In this document: positions 5,933 through 5,944 of the stretch, piece by piece
Layout of the letters: each line of letters starts with the position of its first letter
Numbering within the stretch: position 1 is the stretch's first letter
Assembly: GCA_002438575.1 (NCBI GenBank)
Contig: DJPP01000055.1
Span: 1-5,944 of the forward strand
DNA from: Oscillospiraceae bacterium UBA6409
GTDB lineage: Bacteria; Bacillota; Clostridia; Oscillospirales; Oscillospiraceae
Direction: 5' to 3'
Length of the DNA stretch: 5,944 nucleotides
The notes under the pieces: generated by a model
Told to the model about the DNA's origin: nothing
The model's database searches: none
The model's input: the letters and a program-made list of their open reading frames with translations, nothing else
Program-made: the position numbers and the translations under genes

Positions 5933-5944
5933 CAGAAAGCCGCC

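Overview
The window looks like chromosomal DNA of a GC-rich, gut-type clostridial Firmicute; an Oscillospiraceae-like anaerobe (Flavonifractor, Lawsonibacter or Oscillibacter type) is an inference from GC content, AGGAGG-type ribosome sites and gene content. All five genes lie on the minus strand, so the order of transcription runs from high to low coordinates. I see no RNA genes, insertion sequences or CRISPR arrays.

Region A (about 5944 down to 914) is a compact three-gene membrane cassette. It holds a YhgE/Pip-family protein of 687 residues (5857-3794), a small two-helix membrane protein of 243 residues with a Pro/Ala/Glu-rich tail (3777-3046), and a second, divergent YhgE/Pip paralogue of 697 residues (3049-956). 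The genes are 16 nt apart and then overlap by 4 nt (ATGA), so they are very probably one translationally coupled operon. A likely -10 element, a GC-rich hairpin and a strong Shine-Dalgarno site precede it. A perfect 36-nt palindrome closes it 6 nt after the last stop codon. The two Pip proteins share their membrane ends and N-terminal extracytoplasmic motifs but differ in the long helical middle. This suggests a two-subunit membrane assembly with the small protein as a partner. Its function is not known from the sequence.

Region B (about 786 down to 1) starts a separate redox operon: a NuoE/HydC-type [2Fe-2S] subunit (688-209), overlapping by 4 nt the beginning of a NuoF/HydB-type flavoprotein (212 to beyond the edge). 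These are typical of NAD(H)-linked, often electron-bifurcating, [FeFe]-hydrogenases or formate dehydrogenases. The operon has a good sigma-A-type promoter (TTGCAA, 17 nt, TACAGT with an extended -10). Just downstream of it lies a near-perfect match to the Rex operator (TGTTAA-N4-CTAACA). This predicts control by the NADH/NAD+ ratio, which fits the encoded enzyme.

The only sizeable gene-free stretch is 689-955 (267 nt), which holds the palindrome, an A/T-rich region with alternative hairpins, the promoter, the operator and the ribosome binding site.
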